In this document: positions 58,318-64,000 of the stretch, piece after piece
Position numbering within the stretch: position 1 is the first letter of the stretch
Layout of the letters: every line of letters begins with the position of its first letter
Assembly: GCA_963922205.1 (NCBI GenBank)
Contig: CAWUHX010000212.1
Span: forward strand, 434,001 to 498,000
Direction: 5' to 3'
Length of the DNA stretch: 64,000 nt
Source of the DNA: Romanomermis culicivorax
Taxonomy: Eukaryota; Nematoda; Enoplea; Mermithida; Mermithidae
Made by a program: the position numbers and the translations under genes
The notes under the pieces: generated by a model
What the model was told of the DNA's origin: nothing
The model's database searches: none
The model's input: only the letters and a program-made list of their open reading frames with translations

Positions 58318-58736
58318 TAGGGTGCTATAAGCATATACATCATTGTGGGAAGAGGGGTTGGTGTGGCGGTGCCAGAAAATGTTCGACCTCACCCAGACAT
58401 GCTTGACGCCCACCTAAAAGTGACTTTCCAAGGCGAGCAGAAATTTTTTATTCCCAAAATAGATATGTTAAGGAACATGAAATGGTGTGGGGGAGCACTA
58501 TTTGGTTAGAATTTAATTAACTCCCAAGATTTTTGTCGCTGCGCTAATGCTCAGGAAGCAGTGCCAAATTGATCGGTATACATTTTTCATTTTAGAATTG
58601 AACGGTGTACATTTAACATTTTAGAATCTATAAGCTCCGAGGGGGAGAATGGGTATGAAACTGCGACTTGTTTCATGTACATAGCTTCAGAGAGTCTGAC
58701 ACATCTCCCACGTCGTCCTAGTTACCCTGAGAGCCG

Positions 58737-58910
58737 GTGCTACCCGTGACGATCGATGGTGACGCGCCTATCGTCATCGAAGATGATCTCGATGAAGAAG
58801 CAACGATCGACGATATCATCGACCAGCCACTAGTGCTACTTGATGAGCCAGTATTGACTGAAAAGGTAGCATCATCCTTGGACCTTGATGGGACAGCATG
58901 GTACATCATT
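58737..58910 (+). CDS. Possible exon encoding an acidic peptide
   Basis: An open frame encodes about 58 residues rich in Asp, Glu, Ile, Leu and Val (for example DAPIVIEDDLDEEATIDDII). The DNA is CpG-rich and unlike its AT-rich surroundings, with codon-like periodicity. A possible acceptor lies at about 58725 and a possible donor ATG|GTACAT at about 58900. I recognise no family and see no partner exon. It could be a host exon on either strand or chance. Confidence 0.25.
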
Positions 58911-58949
58911 TATTTTCTATCAGTGGAAGCATTATGATTGAGCTGAGCT

Positions 58950-60596
58950 CAAAAGTAAAATATGAGCAATGGATCAATCAAACTCTCTTTGAAAGATCTC
59001 ATTCGGTTTCTATTGGGCACCATGCAAAAGACAAGTCGCCCTTCAGAGCTCAGACTTAATTGCATAGTCTACGTTTTCTTGGAATACTCCTACATAATAA
59101 AACTGAAAAGCAAGTGCTATTGCCTATTCCTACAATTTTCTGTTAAACCACGTGTCAAGATTGGAGTTTTTTGAGCCTACGCGTCTAACTTTAGACAATT
59201 TTTACAGTAAAATTCAATATCAAAATTAGCTTATTCTGGCGACATGGTGTAATATTTCAATGTTACAGACATTTTATAAAAAATAGAGTGTAATTCTGAA
59301 GTTAAGGAAAAGCCCTAACCCTTTTTATTATATACAGGAGAATACAGAAAGCGTTATTTCAGCTCGAGCTCAACTAAATGAAGTGAAACCCTAAAAAACT
59401 AAAAATACTCAAAAAAACCTTAAATTTGGGGATAATGTATTTTTTGTGAGAAAAGCAAGCAATGCGGGCGGAAAGAAATTTCACCACTCCTGCTCGCTCC
59501 CGTCCCGCTTTCAAAAAAGTCATCCAATTCCCGCCCGCATCCCCCCGCGGGAATGCCAAGAAAGCGGGAATGGGATCCCGCGCACACCCTTATTTAACAT
59601 TAGTCGATCTTCTGGGCATGTATTGATGTATGGTGTCAACACAACAATTATAATTTAGTTGAACTGACTTCACTACAAGGAAGAAAAAAGTCGAATTTTT
59701 TGATTTCGCACACAAAAGATGTGCATTATTCTATGTATCCGTCATACAAGCACATATTTAGTATACATGAGTCGAGTTTGCTATAGTTAACTCACAAAAA
59801 AATTTAGTGCTAAATCTTTCGCAGAGTGTATTCCCAAAATACGGGATGACATCCATTGATCCATATCATAATCGAAATTTTATAAAATATGATGGAGTTT
59901 ATATTCTATAAATTCATTGTTACAGTAAGGTTTTTATTTTTCTTAGCTCGAAATTTCAAAATATAAATGAGACAATAATAAAAATTTATAAAGATCAGTT
60001 AAGATTGATTGAACCCCATACGTTTAATGTCTTCAATTCAATGACCGCATACTGTAGGTTAACAGAGAGAAGAGCTTTCGAGTGGCTCGTTTTTATGTGA
60101 CTTGACGTCGCTTTCGAGTAGAAAAAAATCGTACACAAAATAGGTATAAATCAATCGATAAGCTATGTATTCATCATGCAAGTGAGACTAGTACATACAT
60201 ATATATAAGATCCATTTGCTGTAGTTATTGCTCGAAGACGGATTTGAAAAACAAAAATTTAGAAACATGTGAAATGTCTATGTGTGACTTTCAACAGCGG
60301 TTTGTATGTGATAATCTATCAATTTAAAACCCGCTCATCAAAAACGCTATGACTTGTGTCATTTCAGCTTTTCTGTGCATCATGTATATATGTGATGCAT
60401 ATTTTGTGGTTGATTTCTTATGAGTTTTGGTTACGTATTGCACATTTCCCTTTATTTGTCATTTTTTTCTTGAACTTACATACCCTTTATGCATGCTCTG
60501 TTCCATTTTTACTCCTCTTATGTTATTCACTCATCGTTCTTTTCTTACCTGCCTGCCATAACTGTATTTCTATTGTTATAATAAGTATTTCCTATA
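58950..60596. other. Unassigned spacer
   Basis: No gene is supported. A patch of GCGGGAATG-type repeat lies at 59460-59590, and AAACCTTAAATTTGGGG at 59400-59430 resembles subterminal DNA of the 866-5176 family. Confidence 0.4.
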
Positions 60597-60604
60597 GCAT
60601 AAAG

Positions 60605-60857
60605 CAGTGTTTTTTTTTGCATGAGCTCTTTTGCACGGTGCAAAAAAATCACCAAAAAAGTTTTGCACGCCAAAAAAAGCGCCGGAAAATTTTGAAATTT
60701 GGACCTATATACTAAAATGCACCAAAATGTATCTTTTCTATAATGGAAACACCAAATTTTTTTCCACAATTGATAAATATTTTTTTGGACAGTGCAAAAA
60801 ACCTGAAAAAAGTTTTGCATGAGCAGAAAAAGTTTTGCACAGTGCAAAAAAACACCG
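60605..60857. mobile_element. hAT-type MITE, CAGTGTTTTTT family
   Basis: It starts CAGTGTTTTTTTTTGCATGAG and ends GTGCAAAAAAACACCG. The duplication GCATAAAG is perfect (60597-60604 and 60858-60865). The interior contains GCGCCGGAAAATTTTG and CACCAAAATGTATCTTTTCT, shared with 2490-2560 and 57670-57740, so it is a short relative of the 1417-2904 element. Confidence 0.9.
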
Positions 60858-60865
60858 GCATAAAG

Positions 60866-62080
60866 TAATGATACTTTCGATAAGATTAATACTTCTAGCT
60901 GCCATTTTAAGGCTGTATAACTAGTCTAAGATAATAGAGGGAGATTCCAGCAGATTTTTACATGTAGTTATTTTAACCAAACATTATAAGGAGTTAAACC
61001 TAAAAAAACACTAAAAAACCATTGAAAAACCAAAAAAAACATTAAAAACTACTAAAAAATCAAAAAACCAAAAAGCCTAAATTTCAAAAGTTTGGTTTTT
61101 GCCAAAACTGAAAAAAACATAAAAACACAAATTCGAAATTTTGAAAACGGGTTTTTTCTCAACCCAAAGTATATTTTCTTAATTTGAAGCATTGCTTTTT
61201 GTGCCAAAACATGGTTTGTGGCACAAAAAATTTTGAGCATTTGTGCCAATAGGCACAAAATTTTTGGCCGGTCTAACATTAAATTTCCTTGATTTTGGAC
61301 GTTTTAGGAGCTAAAAATGGAAAGAATTTTCGGCGCTTCGCACCGGGTGAATAAATATAATATTCTCTACTCGTATATTTGACCCAAACGCGAACGATTC
61401 CTGGCCGAACAGTGTATTAGTATCGTCGTTCGTACAATGTTTCGAACGAAGATTTACATGATTCCGACTTTATTCTCTCTAGTCTTTACATGGTTGTTAA
61501 CATACTGTAAGAAGTTCGACCAGTTGAGCGGGGGAGAGTAAACCCAAAATTTTGGGGTGGGGGTCTCAAAACCCTAAAAAGGTTGAAAAAATTTCGAAAA
61601 TTTTCCAAAAAAGCCACTTTTCTCCTCATTTTTCCGATTTTGGGGGGAGGGAGGTTGGATATTGGGTTCGACTGAATCGGGGGTGGGGCCCCACCTCCCA
61701 ACCCCCAAATTACAGGTATGGTTTTTAGTTATACTACGTGTAGAAATATTTGTTCGTAGTCGAAAATTGAATCAATTTGAACTTCTTACACAATTCTAGA
61801 GCTATTTAAATTTTCTCAGCATCCCATTTCTTTTTGAGTCGTCGTGAGGTGAACTATTTTTTTGCACACTTCTTCTTTCTTATCTCACTGACATGACATG
61901 GCTAGCTGAAAAATAGGCTGGGCACGATTTTTATAAAAAAAATTGATGCTTTGAATGTAGCTATAATTAGATATATTTTTATCAGACTTTATATCTAAAA
62001 CCTTTCCGCAGTTTTCTGGTGAGTCTGATATAACTGATGATAAAATGAAAAGTGAAATGTTCAACCTAATATTTTGGATC
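60866..62080. other. Spacer with repeat fragments
   Basis: AAAAACCATTG-type low-complexity DNA at 61000-61080, a GGCGCTTCGCACCGGG hairpin motif near 61330 and a G-rich patch at 61550-61700 resembling other GGGG-tipped repeats. No gene is supported. Confidence 0.4.
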
Positions 62081-62090
62081 TGTATTTATC

Positions 62091-62960
62091 TTGGACAATG
62101 AAAAAATCCCTGAATATGCTCAAAAGCCGTTCAATAAATATTTATCAATCAAATTTGATTTCTTAAGAGTCCTATTGACTCTAAAATATTTGAAGCCTAC
62201 ACTGTCTCTTGGTCCTGATGGTCTGTCTGCCCTTTTCCTGGAAAAATTGTATCTAGTTTTGCCAGAACCTTTGAGAACAATTTTTGAAATTTCATTTAGA
62301 ACTGGACAATTACCAGATATTTGGAAAACATCAAATGTAGTACCTATTTTCAAAAAAAGGACCCAGCAAAGGTAGAAAACTATAGAGCAGTTTCTTTATG
62401 TTGTGTCTCATGCAAGGTTATGGAAAGTATTATAAATGTAGACCTGATGGCTTATTTTGAGTCAAATAATTTACTGAATGATAGACCATTTGGATTTAGG
62501 AAGAAAAAATCATGTGTTCTTCAGCTTTTAAGTTGTAAAATATTATGGGCTAAAAATTTGGATAAAAAAGATTCAACTTATATCGATTTTCAAAAAGCAT
62601 TTGATTCTGTTTCTCATGGAAAACTGGTCGGAAAATTAGCTTCCTATGGCATATCTGGTTTTTTTATTGAAATGGTTACATGGTTTTTTATTTAATAGGA
62701 CTCAACAGGTAAAAATTGGCAATTGCTTCTCTAATCCAATTAAGCTTACTAGTGGGGTTCCTCAGGGTAGTGTATTGGTACCAACATTGTTCTTAATTTC
62801 CATAAATGATATATTTGATGGTATCAGCAGTGAAATTAATTTTTTTGCTGATGACGTGAAAATATTCAATGCTACAGAAAATGCTGAAGGCGATCTTGTC
62901 AAAGTTTATGAATGGTCATTGAAATGGCAATTATCTTATTTCTCTGGAAAATGGGAGTAA
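62091..62960 (+). pseudogene. LINE reverse transcriptase fragment, second copy
   Basis: Homologous to the RT of the 6600-10376 LINE. The first frame (62091-62375) has LGPDGLSALFLEKLY and VVPIFKK. The next (62321-62695) has NYRAVSLCCVSCKVME and TYIDFQKAFDSVSHG (first catalytic Asp). The third (62646-62960) has SGVPQGSVLVP and the catalytic block FFADDVKIF with both Asp kept. Two frameshifts separate the parts. The fragment is truncated at both ends; its right end stops near a reversed repeat of the 5560-6267 family. Confidence 0.88.
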
Positions 62961-62984
62961 TAACCTCAAAGTTGCACATATTAT

Positions 62985-63575
62985 CATCATATTATGGTTA
63001 AATGTTTGATCCCGTATTGTTTTTTGACGAAGTTGATGAAAACCAACATCTTTCTCGATAATTTTCCCAAAATTGTTTGCGATCTTCACAAAAAATTTGA
63101 ATTTTGACTTTCATGTGCTTAAAACATTTTGAGTGTAAGACAATGCTAGAAATTTTTGGCGCTTGAAAGCCGCTGGCCTAGGTTTTGGATTTGAGTTTGT
63201 CCCACTGAAAATTCATTAAATTCACCGAAAATCAAACCTTCTGTCTGGGAAATAAAAGGTGAAAAGATTCATTTTTCAGCGTTCCAGAATATTGAAATCC
63301 CGAAAAAATTTTCGGCGCTACACGCCGAACTAATTACTCTAGTCTAGTTCAATTAACTTTTTCATTTGGTCTCCAAAACTCAAAAATAGGGTTTTAAATG
63401 CCTAAAACCGACGCGGATCGAATGAAATGTCAAGAAAACAGCTTGCAATGGTTTTTCCGATAAATTTAAGCAAATTTATCGATTTTAGAGTGAGCAACTA
63501 AAAATTTATCTGTGCAAGCAAAATTTTTCCCCAAGTTGCACATTGCAACCTGGCCTGTGCAAAAAAACCCTGGTT
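62985..63575 (-). mobile_element. Reversed copy of the 5560-6267 hAT-like family
   Basis: The right part (63476-63575) is the reverse complement of the family's left end, including TGCAACCTGGCCTGTGCAAA and GAGCAACTAAAAATTTATC. The left part shares TTAAATGTTTGATCC with 5965-5990 and 43290-43310. A hairpin module lies at 63255-63330. I could not fix the left boundary or a target duplication. Confidence 0.6.
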
Positions 63576-64000
63576 CCATATGTCGCCCAAAATTGAGATT
63601 TTTAATCAATTCTCTCAATTTTTTCTCTCGATACTTGGAATTTTTTAAATGTTTGCAACCTGAACTTTTGCCTTTATTGAAGATGGAGATCGAAGACACT
63701 ACTAGACTGCGATCTGTTAATGAATATCTGTTGGAGAGATTTATTTTCCAGCGTTTTAGAATTTAAAAACCCGAAAATTTTTCCCGCGCTCGGCGCCGGA
63801 ATTTGAAACAAATTACAGTTTATCAGTTTGATTTTAATTTATGTCTCAATGTTGTGAAGATTCATTTTCCAGCGTTTTAGAAAGTGAAAATCAAAAAATT
63901 TTTCTGGCGCTCCGCGCTGGACCAAAAACTAAATAAAATTAGATGATTCTAATCGGAACCACAGAAATGTCAATATAGAGCGGATAAATTCCTGAGAAGT
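63576..64000. repeat. Two further copies of the hairpin module at the window end
   Basis: Modules at about 63735-63800 and 63850-63920 each have TTTTCCAGCGTTTTAGAA, an AAAATTTTTC stretch and a GC-rich hairpin (CCGCGCTCGGCGCCGG and CTGGCGCTCCGCGCTGG). No gene. Confidence 0.6.

Noticed and set aside
10890..63920. Helitron 3' ends, because of the GC-rich hairpins
   Set aside because: Helitrons end with a hairpin followed closely by CTRR and insert between A and T with no target duplication. Here the hairpins are internal to elements with 8-bp duplications and CTRR is not consistently placed.

Overview
The window is nuclear DNA of an animal, most likely an invertebrate; I cannot name the species. 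The evidence is two conserved metazoan genes split by GT-AG introns of 47 bp to 9.3 kb, a Pol III tRNA gene with internal promoter boxes and a T-run terminator, AT-rich spacer, and a very heavy load of transposable elements. There are no bacterial operons, CRISPR arrays or phage genes.

Two host protein genes lie on the minus strand. SNRNP40 (U5 snRNP 40-kDa WD40 protein) has seven recognisable exons between 48278 and 35672. LIPT1 (mitochondrial lipoyltransferase 1) has five exons between 35506 and 31752 and starts only 165 bp after the SNRNP40 stop codon, head to tail. A tRNA-Thr(TGU) gene sits inside the 9.3-kb third intron of SNRNP40, on the same strand. A short acidic open frame at 58737-58910 may be an exon of something else but is unproven.

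The left part (1-30311) is a graveyard of mobile elements. In order it holds: a 4.3-kb hAT-like element with a three-level nest (866-5176); another hAT-like element (5560-6267); a decayed CR1/Jockey-type LINE (6600-10376); two unusual inverted-repeat structures (11918-12685 and 12930-14155); a Ty3/gypsy remnant between direct LTRs (14683-18385); a solo LTR (19964-20638); a second Ty3/gypsy element with gag, RT, RNase H and integrase (21033-25308); and a third LTR element (25309-30311) whose surviving order is LTR-gag-envelope-like frame-protease.

The right part (37000-64000) is mostly non-coding repeats. Many are non-autonomous DNA transposons whose ends can be fixed to the base because the target-site duplications survive: 8-bp duplications for hAT-type copies and TA for Tc1/mariner-type copies. 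One hAT-type family is present four times, each copy with a perfect 8-bp duplication. A second LINE fragment lies at 62091-62960. A conserved module of about 65 bp carrying a GC-rich hairpin recurs in many of the repeats.

The retroelement reading frames are largely open apart from scattered stops. Most stops are TGA where arginine is expected, and several catalytic aspartates are now asparagine, a pattern that suggests CpG decay of silenced copies.
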